This document shows, piece by piece, positions 26,020 through 34,364 of a stretch of 64,000 bases of DNA. The position numbers were made by a program, and so were the translations under genes. Under the pieces are notes generated by a model. It worked only from the letters and a program-made list of their open reading frames with translations, had not been told where the DNA came from and ran no database searches. The stretch's first letter is position 1, and each line of letters opens with the position of its first letter. The DNA comes from Halpernia humi (GTDB taxonomy: Bacteria > Bacteroidota > Bacteroidia > Flavobacteriales > Weeksellaceae), in NCBI RefSeq assembly GCF_900108025.1, contig NZ_FNUS01000001.1:558001-622000 (forward strand). Direction: 5' to 3'.

Positions 26020-26856
26020 ATGATGACAAATAACGAGGAAATTAAAGAAATGGTAAAGCAAAAATACAGTGAAATTGCTTTGCAGAAACAAGATACAAAT
26101 GCGAGTTCTTGCTGCGGAAGCGGCAGTTCTAGCAAAGAAGTTTATAATATCATGACAGATGATTACGACAATCTTGAAGGTTACAGTGAAGACGCTGACT
26201 TGAAATTAGGTTGCGGTTTGCCCACAAATTTTGCAAAAATAAAACCGGGAAATACCGTTGTAGATTTGGGAAGTGGCGCAGGAAATGATTGCTTTGTGGC
26301 CCGACACGAAACTGGAGCAACAGGAAAAGTAATCGGTATAGATTTTACAGAGGCGATGGTTGATAAAGCCAGAGTAAATGCCGAAAAATTAGGTTATAAT
26401 AATGTAGAATTTCGCTTGGGCGATATTGAAAATATTCCGATGACGGCAAATGTGGCGGATGTTGTAGTGAGCAATTGCGTGATGAATTTGGTGCCCGATA
26501 AACCTAAAGCCTTTGCTGAAGTGTTTCGGATTTTAAAAACTGGTGGCCATTTCAGTATTTCTGATATTGTTTTGACTGGAGATTTGCCAGAAAAAATAAA
26601 AAATGCCGCAGAAATGTACGCTGGTTGCGTTGCAAGTGCAATTCAGAAAGAAGATTATTTGAATGTTATTAAAGAAGCGGGGTTTAAAAACATCACGCTT
26701 CAGAAAGAAAAACCGATTATTGTTCCAAATGATATTTTGAAAGATTATTTGTCTGAAGAAGAAATTGCAGTGTATAATTCTAATAAAAATATCATTTTCA
26801 GCATTACGGTTTACGCGGAAAAAGCGGAAAGTTGTTGTGGAACAAATTGTTGTTGA
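26020..26856 (+). CDS. arsM: Arsenite S-adenosylmethionine methyltransferase ArsM
   Basis: A 278-residue SAM-dependent methyltransferase that methylates As(III) to volatile or less toxic species. VVDLGSGAGNDCFVA is the SAM motif. Arsenite-binding Cys candidates are SSCCGSG near residue 28, KLGCGLP near 66 and MYAGCVASA near 206, which match the conserved Cys of ArsM. The C-terminus ends in ESCCGTNCC, an extra metal-binding-like tail. Two adjacent ATG codons open the gene. It forms a two-gene unit with arsR; no arsenite pump or reductase is nearby. Confidence 0.92.
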   Translation: MMTNNEEIKEMVKQKYSEIALQKQDTNASSCCGSGSSSKEVYNIMTDDYDNLEGYSEDADLKLGCGLPTNFAKIKPGNTVVDLGSGAGNDCFVARHETGATGKVIGIDFTEAMVDKARVNAEKLGYNNVEFRLGDIENIPMTANVADVVVSNCVMNLVPDKPKAFAEVFRILKTGGHFSISDIVLTGDLPEKIKNAAEMYAGCVASAIQKEDYLNVIKEAGFKNITLQKEKPIIVPNDILKDYLSEEEIAVYNSNKNIIFSITVYAEKAESCCGTNCC

Positions 26857-26958
26857 TTTTTTTTGAAAGCACCAAAAGGCTCGCTCTTATGAATGTGAAT
26901 TAGAAAACCTGAAACAGAAAAACTCGCCTGAAATTTAGCCCCGATTGAAATGGAAATC

Positions 26959-27023
26959 CTGCCATTGCGAGCGGCGATTAATTTTATTTTCAAGGGATTG
27001 CTTCGCTCCGCTCGCAATGGCAG
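26959..27023. repeat. 16-bp perfect inverted repeat, intergenic palindromic element
   Basis: CTGCCATTGCGAGCGG (26959-26974) and its exact reverse complement (27008-27023) flank 33 bases that include GGGATTGCTTCGCT. The element is GC-richer than its surroundings. It resembles dispersed palindromic repeats of Flavobacteriia, but that comparison is from memory. Confidence 0.75.
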
Positions 27024-27089
27024 ATTGTAATGGAAAGCGGGAACAATGTTGAAAAAATGAAAACCTGTTTTGCTCCTAAAAAATCAAAA

Positions 27090-27123
27090 AAAATCCGTCC
27101 CAACAAAAGTTGAGACGGATTTT
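27090..27123 (-). terminator. Terminator after typA (bidirectional)
   Basis: AAATCCGTC and GACGGATTT pair around a loop that can itself pair (CAAC/GTTG), with A/T tracts on both sides. It sits 16 bases past the typA stop and may also end arsM transcripts. Confidence 0.85.
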
Positions 27124-27138
27124 ATTATTTTTAGAAAA

Positions 27139-28944
27139 TTAGGCTTTCGCCATTCTGTCATTTCTTTTTCTTTCTTCTTCAGACAAGATTTTTTTACGCA
27201 TTCTAATAAAATTTGGCGTAATTTCTATTGCTTCATCTTCTTGTATATATTCCATACATTCTTCCAAAGAGAACAATGTTTTTGGTGCAATATTTCCGTC
27301 TTTATCTTTACCAGCAGCACGGATGTTGTTTAATTGTTTTGCTTCTACAATATTCACAACCAAATCGCCTGGTTTGTTTTGCTCACCGATAATCATTCCT
27401 GCGTAAATTTCTTCGCCCGGATCTACATAAAAACGACCTCTATCTTGCAATTTCGCAATTGAATATTCTGTTGCAGGTCCTTGAGATTTACTCACTAAAA
27501 CACCGTTACTTCTTCCTGGAATTGCACCTTTGAAAGGTTTGTATTCTAAAAATCTGTGCGCCATAATTGCTTCACCAGCAGTTGCAGTTAACATTTGAGA
27601 ACGTAAACCAATCAAACCTCTGGAAGGAATTTCGAATTCCAAATGCTGCATTTCACCTTTAGTTTCCATAATGTGAAGATCGCCTTTTCTTTGAGTTGCT
27701 AAATCGATAACTCTAGAAGCAAACTCTGCAGGAACGTCAACCACCATACTTTCATAAGGTTCGCATTTCACGCCATCTATTTCTCTTACAATTACTTGCG
27801 GCTGTCCGATGGTCATTTCATAACCTTCTCTTCTCATCGTTTCAATTAAAACAGATAAGTGAAGAATACCACGTCCGAAAACCAAAAATGTATTGGCATC
27901 TTCCGTTGGTTCTACTCTTAAGGCTAAATTTTTCTCTAATTCGCGCATCAATCTTTCTTTCAAATGATTTGATGTTACGTATTTTCCATCTTTTCCGAAG
28001 AAAGGTGAATTGTTGATAGAGAAAGTCATGTTCAAAGTTGGCTCATCAATCGCCGTTCTTGGCAATGGATCTGGATTTTCTAAATCTACAAATGAATCAC
28101 CGATTTGGAATTTATCAAAACCAACAATCGCACAAATATCACCTGCTTTTACCTCTTGAACTTTCTTTTTACCAAGACCTTCAAAAACGTACAATTCTTT
28201 TACTTTTCCTTTTACAATTTTGCCGTCTTCTTGAGCAAGACCTATCCATTGAGATTCTTTTACAGAACCTTGGATGATCTTACCAATCGCAATTCTACCT
28301 AAAAATGAAGAAAAATCTAAAGACACAATCTGCATTCTAAGTGGGCCTTCTTTTGCTTCAGGTGCTGGAACGTGTTCCAAAATACCATCTAACAAAGGAA
28401 AAATATTATCGGTTTCTTCTAATGAAGTATTAAACCAACCTTGTTTAGATGAACCATAAAAAGTCGGGAAATCCAATTGCTCTTCTGTGGCATCTAAGTT
28501 GAAAAATAAATCAAAAACTTGATCGTGAACTTCGTCTGGACGACAGTTTGGTTTATCAACTTTATTGATAACAACAACTGGTCTTAAACCTAATTCTAAA
28601 GCCTTTTGCAACACAAATCTTGTTTGTGGCATTGGTCCTTCAAAAGCATCTACTAATAAAAGTACACCATCTGCCATTTTCAAGACGCGCTCTACTTCCC
28701 CACCAAAATCAGCGTGACCAGGTGTATCTATTACATTAATTTTTGTACCATGATAATTTACAGAAATGTTTTTTGATAAAATGGTAATTCCACGTTCTCT
28801 TTCAAGATCGTTGTTATCCATAATTAATTCGCCAGTTTCCTGATTGTCTCTAAAAACGCTTGTGGCGTGGATAATTTTATCAACCAAAGTGGTTTTACCG
28901 TGGTCAACGTGCGCAATAATTGCGATATTTCTAATATTTTGCAT
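27139..28944 (-). CDS. typA: Ribosome-associated GTPase TypA/BipA
   Basis: A 601-residue translational GTPase. G1 is [10 protein letters not shown], switch I ends ERGITI, G3 is DTPGHADF and G4 is NKVDKP. Domains II, III and V resemble EF-G, and the C-terminal BipA-specific domain contains [23 protein letters not shown] split by its usual loop. TypA helps 50S assembly and growth under cold or stress. The length is standard. The gene stands alone with its own promoter box and terminator. Confidence 0.97.
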   Translation of the reverse strand: MQNIRNIAIIAHVDHGKTTLVDKIIHATSVFRDNQETGELIMDNNDLERERGITILSKNISVNYHGTKINVIDTPGHADFGGEVERVLKMADGVLLLVDAFEGPMPQTRFVLQKALELGLRPVVVINKVDKPNCRPDEVHDQVFDLFFNLDATEEQLDFPTFYGSSKQGWFNTSLEETDNIFPLLDGILEHVPAPEAKEGPLRMQIVSLDFSSFLGRIAIGKIIQGSVKESQWIGLAQEDGKIVKGKVKELYVFEGLGKKKVQEVKAGDICAIVGFDKFQIGDSFVDLENPDPLPRTAIDEPTLNMTFSINNSPFFGKDGKYVTSNHLKERLMRELEKNLALRVEPTEDANTFLVFGRGILHLSVLIETMRREGYEMTIGQPQVIVREIDGVKCEPYESMVVDVPAEFASRVIDLATQRKGDLHIMETKGEMQHLEFEIPSRGLIGLRSQMLTATAGEAIMAHRFLEYKPFKGAIPGRSNGVLVSKSQGPATEYSIAKLQDRGRFYVDPGEEIYAGMIIGEQNKPGDLVVNIVEAKQLNNIRAAGKDKDGNIAPKTLFSLEECMEYIQEDEAIEITPNFIRMRKKILSEEERKRNDRMAKA

Positions 28945-28962
28945 ACCTGTTTTTTACGTGTG

Positions 28963-28970
28963 CAAAAGTA
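28963..28970 (-). promoter_or_regulatory. -7 box upstream of typA
   Basis: TACTTTTG on the minus strand matches TAnnTTTG, 18 bases before the ATG. I do not see a good TTTG box at the expected distance. Confidence 0.5.
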
Positions 28971-29051
28971 ATCATTTTTTTTGGATTATGGTTAATGTAA
29001 TTTTTAATGTAAATCATTATTAATATTAAAATTAATTCTAAAATTCTGCAA

Positions 29052-29082
29052 TTGGTTTAATTACCTTTAAATACTACTTTTG
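29052..29082 (+). promoter_or_regulatory. Bacteroidota-type promoter of tex
   Basis: TTGG at 29052-29055 and TACTTTTG at 29075-29082 are 19 bases apart, close to the TTTG / TAnnTTTG consensus, 17 bases before the tex start. Confidence 0.7.
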
Positions 29083-29099
29083 TCTTTTAAATATTAGCA

Positions 29100-31223
29100 A
29101 TGACGAACTTAAATTTTATTCAAGAAAAAATAAATTTACCTGTAAAAAGTATTGAATCTACTCTAAAATTATTGGCTGAAGACTGCACCATTCCGTTTAT
29201 TGCGCGTTATAGAAAAGATGCTACGGGCAATTTAGATGAAGTTCAAATTGAAACTATTTTTAAACTCAACCAACAATATTTAGAAATTGTAAAGCGAAAA
29301 GAAAGTATTTTAAAATCCATTGAAGAGCAAAATGCCTTAACGCTAGATTTAAAACAGAGAATCGAACAAAGTTTTAATCTGCAAGAACTCGAAGATTTTT
29401 ATTTACCATTTAAAAAGAAACGAAAAACCAAAGCAGACAGCGCACGTGAAAATGGTTTAGAACCTTTGGCTAAAATCATCATGGCGCAAAATGCTTCCAA
29501 TTTAAATTCGTTGGCCGAAAAATATGTGAATGAAAATATTTCTAATCTTGATGAGGCTTTGCAGGGCGCAAGAGAAATTATGGCGGAATGGATCAATGAA
29601 AATATCTACGTCCGGAAAAACCTGCGCCGACTATTTCAAAAAACGGCTTTGATTACCAGTAAAGTCATCAAAACAAAATTAGAAGAAGACGCCGCTCAAA
29701 AATTCAAACAGTATTTTGACTGGCAGGAAAGTTTAAATAAAATTCCCTCGCACCGATTACTGGCAATTCTTCGCGCGGAAACAGAAGGTTTTGTCAGGGT
29801 GAAAATTGAAGTAGATAAAAATGAAGCCCTAAATTTCATCGATAAATCCATCGTAAAAAACAATTCAGAAAGTGCCGAACAGATTTATTTAGCCATAGAA
29901 GATTCCTACAAAAGATTGCTTGAACCTTCCCTTTCCACCGAAGTTTTAGCCGAAGCCAAAGCAAAAGCCGATGAAAAATCCATTCAAGTTTTTGCGGAAA
30001 ATTTAAGCCAGTTATTGCTCGCGCCACCTTTGGGCGAAAAAAGAATTCTCGCCATTGATCCCGGATTTCGAACCGGTTGCAAAGTGGTTTGTCTGGACGA
30101 AAAAGGCGATCTTCTGCACAATGAAACCATTTATCCGCATCCGCCACAAAACGAAACGGCAATGGCGGTGAAGAAAATAAAATCATTAATTTCTGCTTAT
30201 AATATAGAAGCCATTTCAATCGGCAACGGAACGGCAGGACGAGAAACCGAATTTTTCATTAAAAAAATTCGCTTTGAAAGAGATTTGGAAGTATTCGTGG
30301 TTTCCGAAGCGGGCGCATCCATTTATTCGGCGAGTAAAATTGCGCGCGAAGAATTTGGAAATTATGATGTTACCGTTCGTGGCGCGGTTTCCATTGGGCG
30401 AAGACTTTCTGATCCTTTGGCGGAATTGGTAAAAATAGATCCAAAATCCATTGGTGTCGGGCAATACCAACACGATGTCGATCAAACTAAATTAAAAAAC
30501 GAACTCGATTCTGTGGTGATGCGCTGCGTGAATTCTGTCGGCATCAACCTCAACACGGCGAGTAAATCTTTGCTCAGTTATGTTTCTGGGATTGGTGAAA
30601 AGATGGCGGAAAATATTGTGACTTACCGCACAGAAAATGGCGCTTTCCAAAGCCGGAAAGACTTAAAAAAAGTGCCGCGTTTGGGTGAAAAAGCCTTTCA
30701 GCAATCGTCTGCATTTTTGAGAATTCATCAGGCGAAAAACCCTTTGGATAATTCTGCGGTGCATCCGGAATCTTACGCTTTGGTAGAAAAAATGGCAAAA
30801 GACCTCAAATTAAAATCTGAAGAATTAATTGGCGATAAAGAAAAAATCAAACTGATCGATCCTGAAAAATACACTTCAGAAAACAGCGGAATTTTAGGTA
30901 TTAAAGACATTTTAAAAGAACTTGAAAAACCCGGTTTAGACCCGCGAAAATCGGCAAAAGTCTTTGAGTTTGACCCGAATTTAAAATCCATAAAAAACCT
31001 AAAAGTGGGCATGACCGTTCCCGGCATTGTTAACAACATCACTGCTTTTGGCTGCTTCGTGGATCTGGGCATTAAAGAAAGCGGCCTCGTGCATATTTCC
31101 CAGTTAAAGGAAGGTTTTGTGTCTGACGTGAATGAAGTGGTAAAATTGCAGCAGCAAGTAATGGTGAAGGTTTTGGAAGTGGATGAAGAGCGGAAACGGG
31201 TGCAGCTGACGATGGTTTTATAA
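29100..31223 (+). CDS. tex: Tex family RNA-binding transcription accessory protein
   Basis: A 707-residue Tex protein. The N-terminal helical part contains the family hallmark IPFIARYRKDATGNLDE near residue 30. A YqgF-like RNase H fold begins at ILAIDPGFRTGCKVV near residue 317. Helix-hairpin-helix motifs (VSGIGEKMAENIVTYR) lie near residue 495, and a C-terminal S1 domain (VGMTVPGIVNNITAFGCFVD) starts near residue 634. Tex binds nucleic acids and affects transcription. The second half looks richer in G and C than the window average. The accessory region begins just past its stop. Confidence 0.95.
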   Translation: MTNLNFIQEKINLPVKSIESTLKLLAEDCTIPFIARYRKDATGNLDEVQIETIFKLNQQYLEIVKRKESILKSIEEQNALTLDLKQRIEQSFNLQELEDFYLPFKKKRKTKADSARENGLEPLAKIIMAQNASNLNSLAEKYVNENISNLDEALQGAREIMAEWINENIYVRKNLRRLFQKTALITSKVIKTKLEEDAAQKFKQYFDWQESLNKIPSHRLLAILRAETEGFVRVKIEVDKNEALNFIDKSIVKNNSESAEQIYLAIEDSYKRLLEPSLSTEVLAEAKAKADEKSIQVFAENLSQLLLAPPLGEKRILAIDPGFRTGCKVVCLDEKGDLLHNETIYPHPPQNETAMAVKKIKSLISAYNIEAISIGNGTAGRETEFFIKKIRFERDLEVFVVSEAGASIYSASKIAREEFGNYDVTVRGAVSIGRRLSDPLAELVKIDPKSIGVGQYQHDVDQTKLKNELDSVVMRCVNSVGINLNTASKSLLSYVSGIGEKMAENIVTYRTENGAFQSRKDLKKVPRLGEKAFQQSSAFLRIHQAKNPLDNSAVHPESYALVEKMAKDLKLKSEELIGDKEKIKLIDPEKYTSENSGILGIKDILKELEKPGLDPRKSAKVFEFDPNLKSIKNLKVGMTVPGIVNNITAFGCFVDLGIKESGLVHISQLKEGFVSDVNEVVKLQQQVMVKVLEVDEERKRVQLTMVL

Positions 31224-31287
31224 CCTCAAAATTTCTCTTAATTTTAGATTTAGGAGCAAGACGGTTTTGCTTCTTTTGAAGATGGTA

Positions 31288-31347
31288 CCCGCTATCCATT
31301 ACTATCTTTTTTGTTTTACAAAAAAGGATATCCATTTCTATCGGGGC
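31288..31347. repeat. Palindromic intergenic element
   Basis: CCCGCTATCC at the left mirrors CTATCGGGG at the right, and the centre ATCTTTTTTG-TTTTA-CAAAAAAGGAT is a hairpin. The sequence resembles a dispersed repeat I associate with Chryseobacterium genomes, which is a recollection rather than a search result. Confidence 0.6.
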
Positions 31348-31397
31348 TAGAATTTCTGGTATTTTTCTTTCCACGCGAAGAAAGTTTAGGTAAACAA

Positions 31398-31548
31398 AAA
31401 ATAATTGTTCTGTTTGCGGTTTACCGTAATTGTCATTCAAGCCTTTTTTATATATTTGATTTATATAAAAGTATGGCGATTGACAGACCAAGCCAGCCAA
31501 AAATGGTTGTGTAGGTCTGATTTTGTTAGACCTATATACAAGTTAGCA
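31398..31548 (+). repeat. 151-bp cassette repeat, copy 1
   Basis: About 95% identical, without gaps, to 32140-32290 (some seven substitutions). It holds the hairpin TAGGTCT/AGACCTA near its right end and finishes with AAGTTAGCA. It stands 34 bases before the 156-aa orphan gene, so it may carry that gene's promoter or be half of a recombination site. Confidence 0.9.
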
Positions 31549-32066
31549 AACAGTTTTAGAAAACCCCCATAAACATAGAAAAATGGATATTGACAAGTTA
31601 ATTGATTATAATCTTTCTTTAGTATATAAAGCTGAAGGTCATAAATTTCAAACAAACTATTTTGAAAATCCTATTGGAAAGAAAATAACTCATATTGTTC
31701 GGGCTAATGAATTTGCAAAATATTTGATAAATGAAGACTTGATAACTGTTGACGGCTCTTTCAGCTATATAACCAGAAAAGGAAAAACAATATCGGAAAA
31801 TGGTGGTTGGCTAAAGTATTTGGAAGTAGAAAATGGAAAAGAGAAACATGAAATAAATAAAAGCTCAATAGAATATGAAAATCTTAACCTTCAAAAAGAA
31901 ATTTCTATACTAACCATTGAAAATTTGAAGCTTCAGAATACACAATTAAGAAGATATATTATTTATTCAGTTAGTGGTTTTGTAATGGGAATCGTTGCTG
32001 GAAATATTAAAGAAATAGTGAAGTTTATAGCAACTTATTTTGCGCATAAGTAAACCGTTTGCTAAC
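31542..32066 (+). repeat. Cassette 1: gene bounded by 10-bp inverted repeats GTTAGCAAAC
   Basis: GTTAGCAAAC at 31542-31551 and its exact reverse complement GTTTGCTAAC at 32057-32066 enclose a single gene. With one mismatch the pairing extends inward to about 15 bases. The variable bases after GTTAGC match only within this cassette, not with the next one. Confidence 0.8.
31583..32053 (+). CDS. Orphan winged-helix-like membrane protein (cassette 1 gene)
   Basis: A 156-residue product of unknown function. The N-terminal 90 residues resemble small winged-helix proteins (ANEFAKYLINEDLITVDG, then ITRKGKTISENGGW). A coiled-coil-like segment follows (YENLNLQKEISILTIENLKL), and a hydrophobic segment near residues 132-150 ends the protein. 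The anchor with a predicted cytosolic head suggests a sensor or effector, which is speculation. It is bounded by gene-specific inverted repeats and preceded by the 151-bp repeat. Confidence 0.6.
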   Translation: MDIDKLIDYNLSLVYKAEGHKFQTNYFENPIGKKITHIVRANEFAKYLINEDLITVDGSFSYITRKGKTISENGGWLKYLEVENGKEKHEINKSSIEYENLNLQKEISILTIENLKLQNTQLRRYIIYSVSGFVMGIVAGNIKEIVKFIATYFAHK

Positions 32067-32139
32067 AGCCGTTTCAAGCAATTGCGCGTTTTGTGGTAAG
32101 TTCACGTTTGCGTTTCGCAAGAATTTTTATCTTTAACGG

Positions 32140-32290
32140 AAAATAATTGTTCTGTTTGCGGTTTACCGTAATTGTCATTCAAGCCTTTTTTATATATTTG
32201 ATTTTTATAAAAGTATGGCGATTGACAGACCAAGCCACCCAAAATTGGGTGTATAGGTCTGATTTTGTAAGACCTATAAACAAGTTAGCA
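32140..32290 (+). repeat. 151-bp cassette repeat, copy 2
   Basis: The second copy lies exactly 742 bases from copy 1. It differs mainly in one hairpin, which here is a perfect CACCCAA-AA-TTGGGTG stem-like sequence near 32240, and keeps TAGGTCT/AGACCTA. It ends in AAGTTAGCA, 26 bases before the GTG of the next orphan gene. Confidence 0.9.
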
Positions 32291-32861
32291 CCAATTTTAA
32301 AACGACAAACAACAACGTGACGACTGTAAAGAAAATCGACTTTGATTCGCCAATAATTCCTGGACAAGGCATTGGAGAAATTAGGTTATTGGAAAATGCC
32401 TTTTCGCTAAGACCATTAATTTTATCAAACACTTGCTCAGGACAAAAAATCGATTGGACTTTTACGACTGAAAAACAGTTCCCAGACTGGTTGACTCTAA
32501 ATTACAAGGACATTTTATTTGTTGGTGTAAATGTTTATACAGGAAAAATTATTTCATTAACAGTTAGACTAGGTTATAAAGGAAAGATTTTCCAACAAAT
32601 TTCTATCGGAAGTTATGTAAAAGACCTTTTCAAACTTGACAACGACTTTTATTATGACGAAGGTGATGATTACATTTTACACAAGACCAATTTTGACATT
32701 CGCTTCGACATTGACTTAAAAAACAGAATCAGTTTTACAGACAAAGAAGTGGAAGAATCAAGAATTACAGAAATTACAATTTTAAATCACGAACAATCCT
32801 CGACAATTATTGGGGCGACAGAATTTCCGAAAGAATGGACGAAATAAAAACTGGTGCTAAC
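32284..32861 (+). repeat. Cassette 2: gene bounded by 10-bp inverted repeats GTTAGCACCA
   Basis: GTTAGCACCA at 32284-32293 and its exact reverse complement TGGTGCTAAC at 32852-32861 enclose one gene. Pairing continues to GTTAGCACCARTTTT. Both cassettes are followed by the same AGCC after GCTAAC. Confidence 0.8.
32317..32847 (+). CDS. Orphan protein of unknown function (cassette 2 gene)
   Basis: A 176-residue cytosolic protein with a GTG start at 32317, the only start near the cassette's left end. It is rich in Asp, Phe and Ile (YDEGDDYILHKTNFDIRFDI) and looks beta-rich; it shows no motif I recognise. Small acidic beta proteins of this kind occur among immunity proteins, but there is no toxin beside it, so I do not assign that role. 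It is enclosed by the cassette inverted repeats. Confidence 0.55.
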   Translation: MTTVKKIDFDSPIIPGQGIGEIRLLENAFSLRPLILSNTCSGQKIDWTFTTEKQFPDWLTLNYKDILFVGVNVYTGKIISLTVRLGYKGKIFQQISIGSYVKDLFKLDNDFYYDEGDDYILHKTNFDIRFDIDLKNRISFTDKEVEESRITEITILNHEQSSTIIGATEFPKEWTK

Positions 32862-32927
32862 AGCCCCACGCTGCCGCACGAATCCTTTCGTGTGGTCATT
32901 CTAAAAAAAGAAAAAAAATATTCCTAA

Positions 32928-33446
32928 ATGCTCTCAATTTCCAAAGCCAAAGAAAAAAATTACCAAGCGATAGTGGATATCGGAAGTGTTTCTGTGCCGG
33001 AAGCCAACGAAGGCAGTTGTGCGCCGGAAGATCTCAAGGAATATATCAAAAATAATTATAATGAAACGACGATAAAAAAAGAACTTCGGGATGAAAATAA
33101 CATTTACCATATTCTAAAATACGAGGGCAAAGCAGTGGGATTTTCAAAAATAATCCTGAATGCAAAACATCCCAATATTAACGCAGAAAATGTTGCGAAA
33201 CTGGATAAAATCTATCTTCTTAAAGAATTTCAAGGACTAAAACTGGGTTTTGAACTTTTAAATCATAACATCACTTTTGCAAAAAACCACCAACAAAGCG
33301 GCATTTGGCTCTTCACTTGGGTTGGAAATTTACAAGCCATAAAATTCTACGAAAAAACGGGTTTTAAAAGAATTGCAAGCCATGACTTTTATATCACCAA
33401 AACCACCAGTAATTTGAACCACCAGATGTTTTTAAGTTTTGAGTAA
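32928..33446 (+). CDS. GNAT family N-acetyltransferase
   Basis: A 172-residue acetyltransferase. LDKIYLLKEFQGLKLGFEL is the acetyl-CoA-binding motif A (with QGLKLG in place of the usual QGxGxG/A), and WLFTWVGNLQAIKFYEKTGF is motif B, both characteristic of GNAT enzymes. The substrate cannot be told; relatives act on small amines, peptides or protein N-termini. It sits just past the cassette region and may itself be an accessory gene. Confidence 0.85.
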   Translation: MLSISKAKEKNYQAIVDIGSVSVPEANEGSCAPEDLKEYIKNNYNETTIKKELRDENNIYHILKYEGKAVGFSKIILNAKHPNINAENVAKLDKIYLLKEFQGLKLGFELLNHNITFAKNHQQSGIWLFTWVGNLQAIKFYEKTGFKRIASHDFYITKTTSNLNHQMFLSFE

Positions 33447-33643
33447 AGGCTGCGTTGCTGAACGATTGCATTACGCGGCTGTACTAATTAAGTATAATAT
33501 TTTGAATTATTAATTTAATTTATCACACTTCAGAAAGCCGTCTGAATTGGCGAAACTGGACAATTATTGGTAGAAAAAAAATCTAATTATTTGAAAAAAA
33601 CAAGTAATTATAAAATTTTGAAAAAAAATCGTAATTTATTTTA

Positions 33644-34063
33644 ATGAAAAAACAGCGAATATATTTAGATACTTCTGTTTTTGGTGGCTATTTTGATGAT
33701 GAATTCCAAGAGTTTACTAAACCTTTGTTTAAGCGAATAAAAAATGGGGAATTCACGATTATATTTTCAACCATTCTAGAAACTGAATTGGAATTTGCAC
33801 CAAAAAAAGTTCAAGAATTAACGCGTAATATAAAAAGCGAAAATACAGAATTTGTAGAAGAGAGCGCTATCGCTATTGAACTTGCGAATGAATATATTTC
33901 TGAAAAAGTAGTTGGAAAAACAAGTTATTCTGATTGTTTGCATATCGCACTTGCTACAATCAATCAAGCAGATTTACTGATTAGTTGGAATTTTAAGCAC
34001 ATCGTAAATATTGAACGAATACGTGGCTATAATTCCATAAATATTAAAAATGGATACAAATAG
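33644..34063 (+). CDS. PIN-domain protein, probable VapC-like toxin
   Basis: A 139-residue PIN domain. The acidic residues fit a Mg-dependent RNase site: Asp in YLDTSVFGG near residue 9, Glu in TILETELE, Asp in SYSDCLHIALA near residue 107, and the closing LLISWNFKHI. VapC toxins cut tRNA or rRNA. A 52-codon gene follows 34 bases downstream and could be the antitoxin, the reverse of the usual antitoxin-first order. The accessory location fits a toxin-antitoxin module. Confidence 0.8.
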   Translation: MKKQRIYLDTSVFGGYFDDEFQEFTKPLFKRIKNGEFTIIFSTILETELEFAPKKVQELTRNIKSENTEFVEESAIAIELANEYISEKVVGKTSYSDCLHIALATINQADLLISWNFKHIVNIERIRGYNSINIKNGYK

Positions 34064-34097
34064 TTGGAAATTCGTTCACCTAGAGATTTAATGAATT

Positions 34098-34256
34098 ATG
34101 GAAACTAAAACAAAGAAAAAATTTGACGCTGTAAAAATGGCGCGAGACATTAAAGACAAATTGGATGCTAAATTATCTAAAATGACAAGCGAAGAAATTG
34201 TTGCATTTTTTAAGGAACAACGGTTGAAAACAAATGGCGTAAAGCCAAGCGCTTAA
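34098..34256 (+). CDS. Small protein, candidate antitoxin of the PIN toxin
   Basis: A 52-residue reading frame, METKTKKKFDAVKMARDI then a Lys/Glu-rich helical part (LSKMTSEEIVAFFKEQRLK). It opens at the ATG at 34098, 34 bases past the PIN gene. The KFDAVKMARDIKDKL motif resembles short antitoxins beside PIN genes in Bacteroidota as far as I recall. It probably wraps its toxin through the C-terminal helix. It was too short to stand out by length alone. Confidence 0.65.
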   Translation: METKTKKKFDAVKMARDIKDKLDAKLSKMTSEEIVAFFKEQRLKTNGVKPSA

Positions 34257-34327
34257 AAAAGTGTAAAAATTACAAGTTTCCTATGGCGGCAATTTTTAGT
34301 ACCTAAAATTGTTTCTAAAACCCCCAA

Positions 34328-34356
34328 AAAGCGCTCTGCATCATTGCAAAGCGCTT
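34328..34356 (-). terminator. Terminator after deoD (bidirectional)
   Basis: AAGCGCT-TGC and GCA-AGCGCTT arms with a short loop, A5 on the left and T7 on the right. It lies eight bases past the deoD stop and also faces the PIN/antitoxin unit. Confidence 0.85.
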
Positions 34357-34364
34357 ATTTTTTT

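Noticed and set aside
29836-30219. 127-codon frame antisense to tex
   Set aside because: Lies within the conserved YqgF-like region of tex and has shadow-like composition.
31072-31500. 142-codon minus-strand frame across the tex end and the 151-bp repeat
   Set aside because: It crosses a conserved gene end and repeat sequence and has no start signal or recognisable domain.
31398-32861. Insertion sequence or composite transposon bounded by the 151-bp direct repeats
   Set aside because: No transposase and no target duplication; the cassette-specific inverted repeats explain the structure better.
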